Part shown: positions 19,856-28,976 of the stretch, one piece after another
Layout of the letters: every line of letters starts with the position of its first letter
How positions within the stretch are numbered: the first letter of the stretch is position 1
IMG/VR virus record: IMGVR_UViG_3300044613_002957
Location: 1 to 36,069 of that record
Reading direction: 5' to 3' (one strand)
Origin: a virus
DNA: 36,069 nucleotides
Translations under genes and position numbers: made by a program
Notes under the pieces: generated by a model
Database searches by the model: none
The model's input: the letters and a program-made list of their open reading frames with translations, nothing else
What the model was told of the DNA's origin: nothing

Positions 19856-19877
19856 AGGGCCAGCCGTAGCTGACCCT
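19849..19877 (-). terminator. Strong intrinsic terminator of the late operon
   Basis: On the minus strand AGGGTCAGC and GCTGGCCCT form a 9-bp stem (one G-U pair) closing the loop TACG, i.e. a C(UACG)G tetraloop of the very stable UNCG class, followed by a T6 run. It lies 28 bp after the stop of the giant virion gene and protects the attP and integrase region from late transcription. Confidence 0.9.
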
Positions 19878-19905
19878 TAGTCTCTTTCTGGACGTGCCAG
19901 ATGAG

Positions 19906-22900
19906 CTATAAATCTTCCAGTCCTTCCGGCGCCGGTTCCGCGGGCTTGCTCATCGCCTTGCGCCGGCGTTCGAGCTTCGGACGCATCACGCGGCTGGCCT
20001 TGGTCATGTCCTTTTGGAACTCCTCGGCCAGATCCCTCATCCGCGCCTCAACGGATTCAAGCTGACGTAAACGCTTTCGGTATCGATCCCGAGCTTTTTC
20101 TGCTCTTCGAGCGACAGCTTTGTTACCGGATAGTTTGGCGTCGCGCCCTTCTGCAAAAGCTCGCGAATCTTGGCGCTTCGCTCCTGTAATAGTTTCGATT
20201 TCTCTTGCGGTGTCATTTAATAGTCCTTTCTTTGCTTTGTTAATCTCGTCTGCGTAGCTTGGTCTTTCAAGGTAAATTGACGAGAAATCTCGGTCTATGA
20301 CGCTCGCCGTTGTAGTATCGCCGACAGCCGTGTCGGAGATTTGTTTGAGCAGCGCCGGATCAATAGGCACCGGCCCTTGTTCAGTAAACCGCGGGACCAC
20401 GTCCACCACCACGCCGTTAGGCCGGATCGACACATTGGCCTCGTAGCCGGCCGCCGAAAGATCTTTGGCCATGCTGCCGAGGAAGTCCGTGTCAACCCGC
20501 CCGCGGAAGAATGCGGAATAGGATGTCGGCGCCTGTCCCGGCTTAGGGCTTAAAAAGCTCGATGCCGCCTGCGCTTCCTGCCGGTAATACTTACCAAGGA
20601 TCGCCAAGAATGCCGGACGATATTGCTCCGGCACCGAGCCGAGAGGGATGCGCAGGTTGGCGCCAAAGTCTCCCTTGAACGTGCCATAGCCAAACTCGAT
20701 GCGAGTGATCTCGGCCTTCTCGTCAAACACTCGCGCCAGCTCGGTGACCAACGACGGCGCCTTTTTACCGTTACCCAAATCCTTGCGCTTGGTGAGCGCG
20801 TTCATGTGCCTAGCGATCACCGTCTCGGCGTCTTTGATATTGCCCTTAATGCCCAGCGTCCTGCTCTCTTCGTAATTGCGCAGAAACTCGTCGCCGGCCT
20901 TGGTCAGCTTGGTCACGATTTCCATTGTCTGGAATGTGTCGCGCATGAACTCCTTAGTTGTCGGCGCCAAAATGTCCGTGACCCGCGGATCGCTCAATAC
21001 GGCGTCGTCGAAGATCGGCAGCCCGGTCGCCGGGTCGGACGCCACCGTGACACCACCAGCGCGCAGCTCGTCGGCGGCTCGCTTGAACGCCACCGCGTAA
21101 GCATCGCCATCGAAAGCCTGTGCCGCGGACACGTTCTTATTGCGTGCCATCTCCAACTCGGCGCGGTGCTGCACCCAGCTCAGTGCTTGCAATTGATGCG
21201 CCTCGAAAGCGCCCATCGACTTGTCCGCCTGCCCGCTATTAATCGTGTCGCGCAGCTTATTGTAGAACCGCGACACCGCCTCGTACATGACCGGGAACTC
21301 GCCGAAGACTTTGTCCGGCACACCGAAGCTCGAGGCCACCTGCCGGTCGTTGGTGGTGAGCGGCGGATCGTCGGACAGCCCAGCGAGGAAACGAAACGTC
21401 CCGCCGAAGCTGCCAATCTTGCGCTGCTCTTCGCGACCGAATGTGCCGAGCAATGCATCCGAAACGCCCTTGGGCACAACGGCCGGCGTCTGCGCAGGCG
21501 ACTCGCGGAAGTCTTCCGACAAAAACGAGATCGCCAATTTTGCGTTGTAGTTCGGATCGGCCAACGGACTTGTCGCGGCCACGGTGTCCATGACCTTCGG
21601 CGACTGCCCGCGTTGCGCCATGCCGGGGAACGAAATGACCATCGCTTCCGCGGAAGTTTCATACCAAAAACGATCCATCAACGGCAGGTTGCCCACCGCG
21701 CGCCAGTGCGCTTCATTCGGAGGCACCATGTTGAATCCGCGGGCGCGCATCTCGTCGAGCGCGCGCTGCGCCGCGGGGCCAGTCTCGGCCACCGCTTCGC
21801 GCCACGCTTGATCAAGATCAGACTGTTTGATGAATAGATTGCCGGTCGGCTTGGACAAATCGTGCTGCAAGTAGGGCCGGCCATCCGGCGCCAACACCGG
21901 GCGCCCCGGCGTCTTGTTGCCGACGAACCGCTGCTCGGGCGGGATGACGGCCTTGATGTCTTCGATACTCCGCGCGTAAGCATCCTTCGGCGCGTTGGGA
22001 TCAATAAGAATTGGCGCCGCTTCCTGAGCATCCCGCGGCAACGCCGCACCCTCTGCCGGTCGCTCGTTCGGCACTGGGAACTCGCGGCGATACTCGGCAT
22101 CCGCGGCGCGGAAGCTGGCGGCGTCGGCGCCCTGCCAGTTGGTTGCGTTGCTGTAGCCGCGGCGCGCGGCCTGCTGGTTCAAGTAAGCGCTCTTGCGGTC
22201 AGCGTCGAATTGGCGCCACTCGTCAAGCGACATCACACCCACCTCGCGCGGCAGGGCGTTGGTGTTGATCTTGTGGTAGTGCGGGAAGTAGCCGGTGCCA
22301 AAGGGATCGGCGTAGTTGAGCCGGTCGAAGCGGAAGGTGCGGATGCTGCCCTTAGGGTTCAGATCGCCGTAGAGCGGATTGGCTGCCTTCTGCGTGGGCG
22401 TGCCAGTGCCGAGCAGTCCGTTGAGCAGGTTCTTTTTCTGCGCTCCGAGGTTGGTCTCGCCGGGCAGTCCGTCTTCGTGATTCTTGAGCAGCACCTTGAG
22501 GCCGGCTTCGACGTCTTTCACGTTGTTGTTGAACTCCGGCAACTCTCCGCGGTCCACCGCGCGGATCGCCGCGGCGCGGAAGGCATCAAGATCGATGACC
22601 TTGGCCAGCAGGTGGTTCTTGTCCGAGAGCTGCCATCCGAAAGGCACCACCTCGCGGGTGATCGCCTCGACGTTGCCTAGGTTGCTCACCTTGTAACTGC
22701 CGCTCGCTCCGGTGCCGATGGCGTTGTACGAAACGCGGTAGCTTTGCCCGGTGCGGCGACCCGCTTCAAACTCGCGCGCCTTGGTCCGCAGCCACTGCGG
22801 CACCTGCACGAAGTTGTCGAACTGCAGCGGAAGATTAGGCCCGCCGACTTCCACGCGGTTGCCCACCTTGCGGGCGCCCCACTCGGCACTATGCACCGGC

Positions 22901-25770
22901 ACTAGGCGTGTGCGCGTGTTGATCGACTTGAGCGTTGCCGCCCGCGCCTTCTCCTGCGTGTTGACCTGCTGCTGCGACTTCGGCATCGGGTTGCCGTTGG
23001 CGTCCAAGATAAAAATGTCGTTCTCCACCACCGCGCCGTTTTGATACACGCGATTGTGCGGGCTGCGCGCCGCCTCGCTGGCCTTGCCGGTCGGCGCCAC
23101 CTTCGTGCCGCGCTTTTTCGGCGCCGAGTCGCGCTCCATGCCGACCAGGTAGCGCTCAAATTGTTTCGTATAGTTGGTCACCGCTCGGCGCATCTCTGGC
23201 GTGTCAAACAGCGGATTCTCCTCGAAAACCCGGTTCGGCGTTTCCAGCCGGCCGTTGCCGCGGAACTTCGCACCCATCATGTCAAAGAGTCCGCTGGCCG
23301 CACCGAGCATACCGGCAAGCGGCCCGCCCTCGCGCATACGTCGGAAGTCGATACCTCCCGACAGCCCGGAGAATGTCTCCGCGGCGATCTCATCCCGCGC
23401 CCAGTCCCACTCCATATTGCCCTCGGCGAGGTCGCGTTGATTCTTGTCCTCGATGCGCTCGTCGATCATGCGCTGCCGCATCTGCGGATCTTCCCAGCGC
23501 GCCCGCACGATGTCCTCCGGCGAAGCGCCATTGGCCACCCGCTGCATCTCCGCATCGGTCAGCACCTCCGGCTTGATGCCGGTCACGCCCGCCTCGACTT
23601 CGCGCGCCATGATGCTGGCCAAATACTCGCGCCCGCGGGCCTGCACACCGTCTTGGCCATACTGCACGTTGACCTGGTTGCGCATGTTGTTTTTGATCTC
23701 GCCGCCCAGGATGTCGCTCTTGAGGATGGCGTGACCGATTTCGTGGCCGGCCACATCGCCCGAGGCGAGTTGATCGATGTCGAGGAAGATGCGCGGGCGA
23801 TTGCCGTCCGAAGCATCGACAAAAAGCCCCTTGGTGGTTTCACGGCTAGCCGCCGGCATGGCAAGGTTGGCCGCGTAGTCCCGCGCCGACAGCGGCACCC
23901 AGTCCACCTTGGTGGATACCACGCCCTGCATAGCAGCGTAGCGGGCCAATGTTTCGTGCGGCAGTTGGGAGAAGTAGGCTGCGTCACCGCCCGCCGCGTC
24001 CACGTCGGCCAGCATGCGCGCGATGTCCGCGTCGATCATCTGCGTGCGACGCGCCAAGGGTCCGCCGATCAATCCGCCCGCGGCGCCCATTGTGGCGATG
24101 GCGCCAAAAATCTGCGACTGCTGGTCCTCCGGCGCAATCAAAGCAAACGGCGAGGCCACCGCGGCGCCCGCTAGTCCGCCAGACACGGCGTCATCCGCCA
24201 GCCGGAACGCCTGCGTCACGCCCGTGTTGTCGAGCGCCCCCAATGTCTTGCGCGCCCGCAGCGACATGCCCTCGTTCTGCGAAGCCCTCTTGAGCGAGCT
24301 TTCCGGTCCCGAAAAGAATCCGCGCATTGCCTCGCGGTAGCGACCGGGGATCGCCGCATCGTCCGCCAGTCTAGACGCCGAGTCCGCGCGAAATACGCCC
24401 ACGCCGCCCACGCCCATTTCCTTCACGACCATTTGGCCCGACTGTGCCGCAGACTCCACGCCGCGCAGGATGCCGCCGCTTTTACGCACCGCCGGCAGCA
24501 CCGCCGCCGCGAGGGCGATACCCTTGGCCACGTCATTGTTCTGCGAAAATCCCAGCGCCCCCGAGCCAAGCGCCACACCGAAGGACGCCTTGGCCAGACG
24601 GTCGCTCGTCAGGCCGGCGCGCATCAGCCGGTCTTGCAGGTTTTCAGCTTTGGTCGCCGCCCAGCCCGCGCTCTTGGCCACGCCACCCAGCGGCTTGTCA
24701 GCGAGAATGGAGATGCGCCGCAGTGCCCGCAGCTTGGAAAGCCCGCCCGCTCCCATCGGCAAAATGGCCAACGGGTCCAGCGCCAGCATGCCGAAGGTCG
24801 CCAGGCCCTCGTCCACCTTCGAGTCATCGATGCCGTAAGCGCGCTTCGTCACCGACTCCGCGGTGATCTGCGACGGCTGGCCACCGACCGTCCTGGGGCC
24901 GAAAATTCTTCCCGTCTCGATTGGGTCGTTGCCCATCGTAATATTGCCGATGCCGAGAAACTCCTGCTCCAGCGCCCGGTTGCGCACGAAGCGGTCGTAA
25001 GCCGTCTTGCGATCCTCTTGCGCCTGCGCGGCGGTCTCCTCCGGCGTTCTGTCATAAAGACCAGCCGCACGAGCCTCGTGAAACGCTTGCTCAAGGATTG
25101 CCTCATCCTGCTGCGCGTTGCCGGTGAACTTGTTCTCCGCGGCGAGCTGCTGCCGGATTTTGTCATTGATCGCCGCGCTGCGGCGGATGTCGCTGCTACT
25201 GTCCGCGTAGACATCGCCCGCGTAATTAATAATCTCAGCCAGCCCCACGCCCGAGCGCCGCGCGCCCTCGGCCAAGCTATGCACCATCGTGTCGTACGCC
25301 GGCCCAAACCCGCGGAACACGAAGTCACCAGGCAGCTTGCCCAGACTCCAAACCACGCCGCCCAACGCGCTGGCAATCGACCCGGCGCCTTGGAAAAAGC
25401 CATTCACAGCGTTGGACCGCGCCGCCCGCTTTTGATCCCAAGAATCCCACTCGTTGAACGTCGGGATGTAAGACGGGTCGCGCACCGTCTGGTCTTCCAG
25501 CTCCTCCATCTCCCAGTCTGAGAGTGGACGCTGCTCCTGCTCCGGTAGCTGCGGCGCCGCGGGATCGGTCGCCCGGCCAAATGATGTCTGCTGCAGTGCC
25601 GTGCCGGTGCCGCTGCGCATTTCCGCGGACTCCACCTGCGCGTCCGAGAGCGGCTCCTCGCGCGGCACGCCGGCCACGGTGCCCCAGAATGACTCTGACG
25701 CCTGCGCCTGCTGCTCGAGGGCGTTCATCTCCTCGTCAGTAAGTGGGCGTGTTATCGCTGTGGTAGCCAT
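19906..25770 (-). CDS. Giant polyvalent-type virion protein with metallopeptidase motif
   Basis: 1954 residues from ATG 25770. Low-complexity acidic N-terminus (1-100). Glycine/alanine-rich hydrophobic segments occur near 125-145, 395-430 and 530-575 and may insert in membrane. GDVAGHEIGHAIL at about 671-683 contains HEIGH (676-680), a zinc-metallopeptidase site. The rest is a long series of unrecognised helical domains ending in a basic coiled coil (RKRLRQLESVEARMRDLAEE). Very large proteins carrying a peptidase at the end of podophage virion operons are usually ejected with the DNA and belong to the 'polyvalent protein' type. It is the last gene of the operon, replacing the T7 gp15/gp16 position. 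Confidence 0.85.
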   Translation of the reverse strand: MATTAITRPLTDEEMNALEQQAQASESFWGTVAGVPREEPLSDAQVESAEMRSGTGTALQQTSFGRATDPAAPQLPEQEQRPLSDWEMEELEDQTVRDPSYIPTFNEWDSWDQKRAARSNAVNGFFQGAGSIASALGGVVWSLGKLPGDFVFRGFGPAYDTMVHSLAEGARRSGVGLAEIINYAGDVYADSSSDIRRSAAINDKIRQQLAAENKFTGNAQQDEAILEQAFHEARAAGLYDRTPEETAAQAQEDRKTAYDRFVRNRALEQEFLGIGNITMGNDPIETGRIFGPRTVGGQPSQITAESVTKRAYGIDDSKVDEGLATFGMLALDPLAILPMGAGGLSKLRALRRISILADKPLGGVAKSAGWAATKAENLQDRLMRAGLTSDRLAKASFGVALGSGALGFSQNNDVAKGIALAAAVLPAVRKSGGILRGVESAAQSGQMVVKEMGVGGVGVFRADSASRLADDAAIPGRYREAMRGFFSGPESSLKRASQNEGMSLRARKTLGALDNTGVTQAFRLADDAVSGGLAGAAVASPFALIAPEDQQSQIFGAIATMGAAGGLIGGPLARRTQMIDADIARMLADVDAAGGDAAYFSQLPHETLARYAAMQGVVSTKVDWVPLSARDYAANLAMPAASRETTKGLFVDASDGNRPRIFLDIDQLASGDVAGHEIGHAILKSDILGGEIKNNMRNQVNVQYGQDGVQARGREYLASIMAREVEAGVTGIKPEVLTDAEMQRVANGASPEDIVRARWEDPQMRQRMIDERIEDKNQRDLAEGNMEWDWARDEIAAETFSGLSGGIDFRRMREGGPLAGMLGAASGLFDMMGAKFRGNGRLETPNRVFEENPLFDTPEMRRAVTNYTKQFERYLVGMERDSAPKKRGTKVAPTGKASEAARSPHNRVYQNGAVVENDIFILDANGNPMPKSQQQVNTQEKARAATLKSINTRTRLVPVHSAEWGARKVGNRVEVGGPNLPLQFDNFVQVPQWLRTKAREFEAGRRTGQSYRVSYNAIGTGASGSYKVSNLGNVEAITREVVPFGWQLSDKNHLLAKVIDLDAFRAAAIRAVDRGELPEFNNNVKDVEAGLKVLLKNHEDGLPGETNLGAQKKNLLNGLLGTGTPTQKAANPLYGDLNPKGSIRTFRFDRLNYADPFGTGYFPHYHKINTNALPREVGVMSLDEWRQFDADRKSAYLNQQAARRGYSNATNWQGADAASFRAADAEYRREFPVPNERPAEGAALPRDAQEAAPILIDPNAPKDAYARSIEDIKAVIPPEQRFVGNKTPGRPVLAPDGRPYLQHDLSKPTGNLFIKQSDLDQAWREAVAETGPAAQRALDEMRARGFNMVPPNEAHWRAVGNLPLMDRFWYETSAEAMVISFPGMAQRGQSPKVMDTVAATSPLADPNYNAKLAISFLSEDFRESPAQTPAVVPKGVSDALLGTFGREEQRKIGSFGGTFRFLAGLSDDPPLTTNDRQVASSFGVPDKVFGEFPVMYEAVSRFYNKLRDTINSGQADKSMGAFEAHQLQALSWVQHRAELEMARNKNVSAAQAFDGDAYAVAFKRAADELRAGGVTVASDPATGLPIFDDAVLSDPRVTDILAPTTKEFMRDTFQTMEIVTKLTKAGDEFLRNYEESRTLGIKGNIKDAETVIARHMNALTKRKDLGNGKKAPSLVTELARVFDEKAEITRIEFGYGTFKGDFGANLRIPLGSVPEQYRPAFLAILGKYYRQEAQAASSFLSPKPGQAPTSYSAFFRGRVDTDFLGSMAKDLSAAGYEANVSIRPNGVVVDVVPRFTEQGPVPIDPALLKQISDTAVGDTTTASVIDRDFSSIYLERPSYADEINKAKKGLLNDTAREIETITGAKRQDSRAFAEGRDAKLSGNKAVARRAEKARDRYRKRLRQLESVEARMRDLAEEFQKDMTKASRVMRPKLERRRKAMSKPAEPAPEGLEDL

Positions 25771-26801
25771 CCGTCAGGAGTTCTGACCCAGGTTTGATTG
25801 CCGACTTTTTTGGTTTGCTGCGGCGCGGCCTGTCCGCCAGTAGACGCTGCCGGAGCATTGCTCCCGGTCGTGTCATCGCTTTCGCTCGGCAACGCTTGGT
25901 TGGTCGCCGGGTTCACTACCGCCTTGTCTGCCGCTTTCAGCATGTCGCGCTTTTCCGACAAGTATTGCTCGTATACTTCCCAATGCTGCCTAGAGCCTGG
26001 CACCAACGTGCGCAAATATTTCAATTCGTCTTGCGAAATCGGGCGCAAATATTTGGTCATGTCCAAGACATCGATATTAATCAATCGGTCTAGCTTTGCT
26101 CGCTTGGCTTGCATCTTGGGATTAAATGCAGCGTCGTACATCCCGCCGACCGTTCCGTCGAATGGCCCGACCAAGCTGGCGTAGTCTTTGTCTTTTAGAA
26201 CTTCTTCAATATTTTTAAGCGTTGCCTGCCGGCGGATTTTAAAGTCGTTCTGGACGGCCTCGCGCTCGGCAATTTTCGACTTACGATCTGCAAGCTGCGC
26301 CTGCTTGAGCGGGTCTTCCCTCTGCATTGCAACCCTGTCCTGCTTTTGCCGGAACTCATCAGCCAGCCGCGCGGCCTCCGAGGCAGGCACCTTCTTCATG
26401 TTCTTGATATTTTCGTAGACGTAGCGCGACTGGGGATCGAGGGAGTTGTAAATATTGCGCGCCTCGTCGGTTTGGCCTGCGGCATGGAGCTGTGCGATTT
26501 GTTGGAACGGCTCAAAGTTAAAATGCACGCCCTTGGCCGGGACGCTCATCGTGGCACGGCGCACCTCGGCGGGCACCTCCTCCGGCGCTTGATCGGTCAT
26601 CCCGCCAAACTCCGTCAGCGGGACAGGGTTGCCCTGTGCGTCGCGCACTGGCGGAAGGGTTTCGTCATCGGATGCTCCGAGTGAATTATTAACGCTAGTT
26701 TGGCTAGGGGTCATAGGGTCTTTGGTAGGTAGTGCCGGCTCAACCACCATGCCGTCCGGTGGCTGGGTTAGCGGATAACGCTGGTCGCGGCGGCGACTCA
26801 T
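25752..26801 (-). CDS. Internal virion / ejection protein candidate
   Basis: 349 residues from ATG 26801, overlapping its neighbours by 4 and 19 bp. The N-terminus is Pro/Asp/Thr-rich and disordered (1-85). Long charged helices follow (about 120-210: SRYVYENIKNMKKVPASEAA, RKSKIAEREAVQNDFKIRRQ), then another helical part and a Ser/Ala/Gln-rich linker to a conserved-looking end (QTWVRTPDGWLP). No enzyme motif. Position between two other internal-protein-like genes suggests a virion core component. Confidence 0.7.
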   Translation of the reverse strand: MSRRRDQRYPLTQPPDGMVVEPALPTKDPMTPSQTSVNNSLGASDDETLPPVRDAQGNPVPLTEFGGMTDQAPEEVPAEVRRATMSVPAKGVHFNFEPFQQIAQLHAAGQTDEARNIYNSLDPQSRYVYENIKNMKKVPASEAARLADEFRQKQDRVAMQREDPLKQAQLADRKSKIAEREAVQNDFKIRRQATLKNIEEVLKDKDYASLVGPFDGTVGGMYDAAFNPKMQAKRAKLDRLINIDVLDMTKYLRPISQDELKYLRTLVPGSRQHWEVYEQYLSEKRDMLKAADKAVVNPATNQALPSESDDTTGSNAPAASTGGQAAPQQTKKVGNQTWVRTPDGWLPQR

Positions 26802-27277
26802 CGATTGCCGAAGGTGGGCAACAACGTGCCGTCAAAGCTCGCGCCCTCTTCGGCGAGGGTGTTGGCGTTTTTGATATTCTGTTGGGCAAGCGGAGCATTC
26901 TGCTGAATCTGCTGCCCAGCCATGCGCGTCTGATTGTTCATGCCTGCAATACCCAGTTGTGAAATCGCCCCGAGGTTGTCGAGAATGCTCATGGAGGCCA
27001 GCCGGCGCGTGCGCGGGTCCATGCCCTCAAGGGCAGAGGAAATCTTTTTCATGCCGGGATACATCTGGCCGATGGCGTTGATGGCATCGAAAGCCGAGTC
27101 CGCCTGGGCGTTGGCCTGACTGACGTTGCCGACCATTCCGCCGATGGACGCCAGCGCCCCGCCAATATCCTGGCCGAGCTGTCCCATCGTCTGGGCGTTG
27201 GTTTGCGCGGCGCCCATCATGCCTTGGGCGATGATGCGTCCGCTTTGGTCGTTCTCTGTCGGGTTATAAGCAAACAT
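26798..27277 (-). CDS. Internal virion protein candidate, Gly/Ala/Gln-rich
   Basis: 159 residues from ATG 27277, with GGAG 10 nt upstream. Rich in Gly, Ala, Gln, Asn and Met (GRIIAQGMMGAAQTNAQTMG, IGGALASIGGMVGNVSQANA), then helices with QQNAPLAQQNIKNANTLAEE. Such low-complexity, amphipathic proteins are typical of the ejected core proteins of podoviruses that line the channel through the cell envelope. Stop overlaps the next ATG. Confidence 0.7.
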   Translation of the reverse strand: MFAYNPTENDQSGRIIAQGMMGAAQTNAQTMGQLGQDIGGALASIGGMVGNVSQANAQADSAFDAINAIGQMYPGMKKISSALEGMDPRTRRLASMSILDNLGAISQLGIAGMNNQTRMAGQQIQQNAPLAQQNIKNANTLAEEGASFDGTLLPTFGNR

Positions 27278-27299
27278 AGTTTTGTTCTCCTTCTCGTTG

Positions 27300-28109
27300 T
27301 TAAGCTGCTTCCGCCCGCAGGTAGCTGGGGCGTTCTTTTTGTGACCATCTGAGCTGATCGCTCACATTGCTCACCAATTGGCCAAGCCGTGGACACAGCA
27401 CCTCGGCGGGTCCGTCCTTGGCCATGCACGCCGTGCAGGCGCTGACATAGTCCGGGTTGTCACCTTTGTCCTCCCGCTCCTGCCATGACTCGCCGACCTT
27501 CTCGTAGCGTCCATGGTGGATGGGCAAATTGTTCTCCTCGATGTAGCGCCACACGTCCTCATCGGTGAAGAGACGGATCGGGAAGACGAGGCTGGCGCTG
27601 TCCAGATTGCGCGCCACATCGGTGCGGATCGTGATGTCGCCGTAGACCGCATCGCTGTCGCTCGCCTTGTGGCCATGAAACATCGCATCCCACGGCCAGT
27701 TGAACGTGCCGGTCGGCCGCTGGTAGATGTCCGCAAGTCCGCAGACAAAGTCCTCGCCGTCCTTCGGGGCGCGGATACCGGTCGGCAGCATATTGTAGCG
27801 GGCGCCGATCTGGTAGTATCCGGCGATCTCCACCTCGCCGCCGCCGTCCTGCACCATCGTGGCCGAGGGCGGGAAATCATAGACCCGCAGTCCGTAGTGC
27901 TGAATCACCGCATCGGCGAACCGATACTTGTGCGGCTGCCACGGCTCGCGGTGAAACACCACCGGCAGGTCGTCCCGATGCCGCCGCACCAAGTCCAGCA
28001 CCACCATGCTATCCTTGCCGAAAGAGCAGGCGATGCACGGATTGCCAAACTCAGCGAGCGACTGCTCGATGAGCCGGTGCGCGTAGGAGACTTTGTCTTC
28101 GTAGGTCAT
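27300..28109 (-). CDS. PAPS-reductase-family PP-loop protein (DndC/CysH-like)
   Basis: 269 residues. ATG 28109 overlaps the preceding stop (TAATG). SFGKDS at 29-34 is the PP-loop that binds ATP or PAPS in adenosine-nucleotide alpha hydrolases. The following strand-helix text (MVVLDLVRRHRDDLPVVFHR) fits the Rossmann-like core. Cysteines C225, C228 and C239 (SACTACMAKDGPAEVLCP) could bind an iron-sulfur cluster or thiol. The usual CysH ending ECGxH is absent. Possible roles are sulfur mobilisation, DNA phosphorothioation (DndC-like) or nucleotide modification; which one is unknown. It lies, oddly, in the middle of the virion operon. Confidence 0.8.
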   Translation of the reverse strand: MTYEDKVSYAHRLIEQSLAEFGNPCIACSFGKDSMVVLDLVRRHRDDLPVVFHREPWQPHKYRFADAVIQHYGLRVYDFPPSATMVQDGGGEVEIAGYYQIGARYNMLPTGIRAPKDGEDFVCGLADIYQRPTGTFNWPWDAMFHGHKASDSDAVYGDITIRTDVARNLDSASLVFPIRLFTDEDVWRYIEENNLPIHHGRYEKVGESWQEREDKGDNPDYVSACTACMAKDGPAEVLCPRLGQLVSNVSDQLRWSQKERPSYLRAEAA

Positions 28110-28975
28110 TAGAAAGAAGCCGCCGCGATTCCGGTAGCCACACCGCCACCGATCCCGCCAAACATGCCCATCATGCCCGCGTTTTGCGAGGCACCGGCCT
28201 GCATTGCTGCGGCCTGCATGGCGGCGTTGTTGTTCTGCCAAGAGTTAAACATTGAGCCCTGGAGATTCCGGTTGAAGGATTCGACGTTGCCCGCCTGGTT
28301 GACGGCATTGTTGAACGTGTTGCCGATCAGTTGCGTGCCTTGTCCCATGGTCGCTTGGCCCAGGCCGAAGGCCGGGTTGAGTCCGCGGGCGAAGGGGTCG
28401 AGGGCGCCGTAGCCTTCGGCCAGGGTGATCCGGCGGCCGCGCCGGGCGAGGTCGAGCTGGTTGGCGCCGAGGGCGAATTGACGGCGCTGGTCGAGACGCT
28501 GCTGCGACATGGCATCCCGGTTGAGAATCTCCGCGGCCGACGATCCGGCGCTGGTGCCGAGACCGCGGGCGGCGAAGGCGCCGCGGGCGGATTGCTGCGC
28601 CGCCCGCTCCTGCTCCGGCGAGAGAGAACGTCCCAGCATTAGCTCCTCTTGAGCCTGACGCTGGATCTCCGCCTCGATGGCGCTGGGGGCGCTGGCCGCT
28701 TGCAGCTCCTGGTCCATCACGCCGCGGGTCCGGGCGAGGTATTGATTATCCAACTCCCCGGCCACCTGGCGGGCCGTGCCCAGCTGCATGGCCGTCATCT
28801 TCGGATACAGACGCTCGAGCGAACGCTCTTGCTCCTGCATCTGCTGAATGGCCGACCGCGTCGCCGCGGCATACATCTTGTCGTAGTCGATTGGTGCCGG
28901 CGCCGGGGGCTGCGCGACATTGTAAGTCGTGCCTCCTCCGCCACCGCCGAAAATACTACTTATTGCATTGCCCAT
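28109..28975 (-). CDS. Internal virion / tail-associated protein
   Basis: 288 residues, ATG 28975 with an excellent GGAGG site 7 nt upstream. It starts MGNAISSIFGGGGGG, then long helices (MYAAATRSAIQQMQEQERSL, SAIEAEIQRQAQEELMLGRS) and an alanine/methionine/glycine-rich C-terminus (GAMMGMFGGIGGGVATG-like) that is amphipathic or membrane-active. Glycine-tract start plus coiled coil plus hydrophobic end is the composition of podophage ejection proteins (gp14-like). Neighbours support a virion core role. Confidence 0.75.
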   Translation of the reverse strand: MGNAISSIFGGGGGGTTYNVAQPPAPAPIDYDKMYAAATRSAIQQMQEQERSLERLYPKMTAMQLGTARQVAGELDNQYLARTRGVMDQELQAASAPSAIEAEIQRQAQEELMLGRSLSPEQERAAQQSARGAFAARGLGTSAGSSAAEILNRDAMSQQRLDQRRQFALGANQLDLARRGRRITLAEGYGALDPFARGLNPAFGLGQATMGQGTQLIGNTFNNAVNQAGNVESFNRNLQGSMFNSWQNNNAAMQAAAMQAGASQNAGMMGMFGGIGGGVATGIAAASF

Positions 28976-28976
28976 A

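Larger units (their letters stand above)
19654..19903. other. attP: attP region of the integrase
   Basis: The region holds a core with a tRNA-Phe 5' half (19765-19803) and flanking arm-type repeats. An imperfect 23-bp direct repeat is present once on each side (19668-19690 and 19833-19855, 20 of 23 identical; shared end AGTCTGRCAAAAAA). A partial third copy TGTCTGGCAAAA lies at 19655-19666. Arm sites on both sides of the core show that this is attP, not attL or attR, so the sequenced molecule is not an integrated prophage. Confidence 0.8.

Noticed and set aside
20623-21837. Long plus-strand open frame (404 codons) and others at 24433-25521, 23041-24174 and 6504-7328
   Set aside because: They lie antisense to well-supported genes, contain Arg/His/Ala-rich text with no motifs or ribosome sites, and follow from GC-rich codon use on the coding strand.
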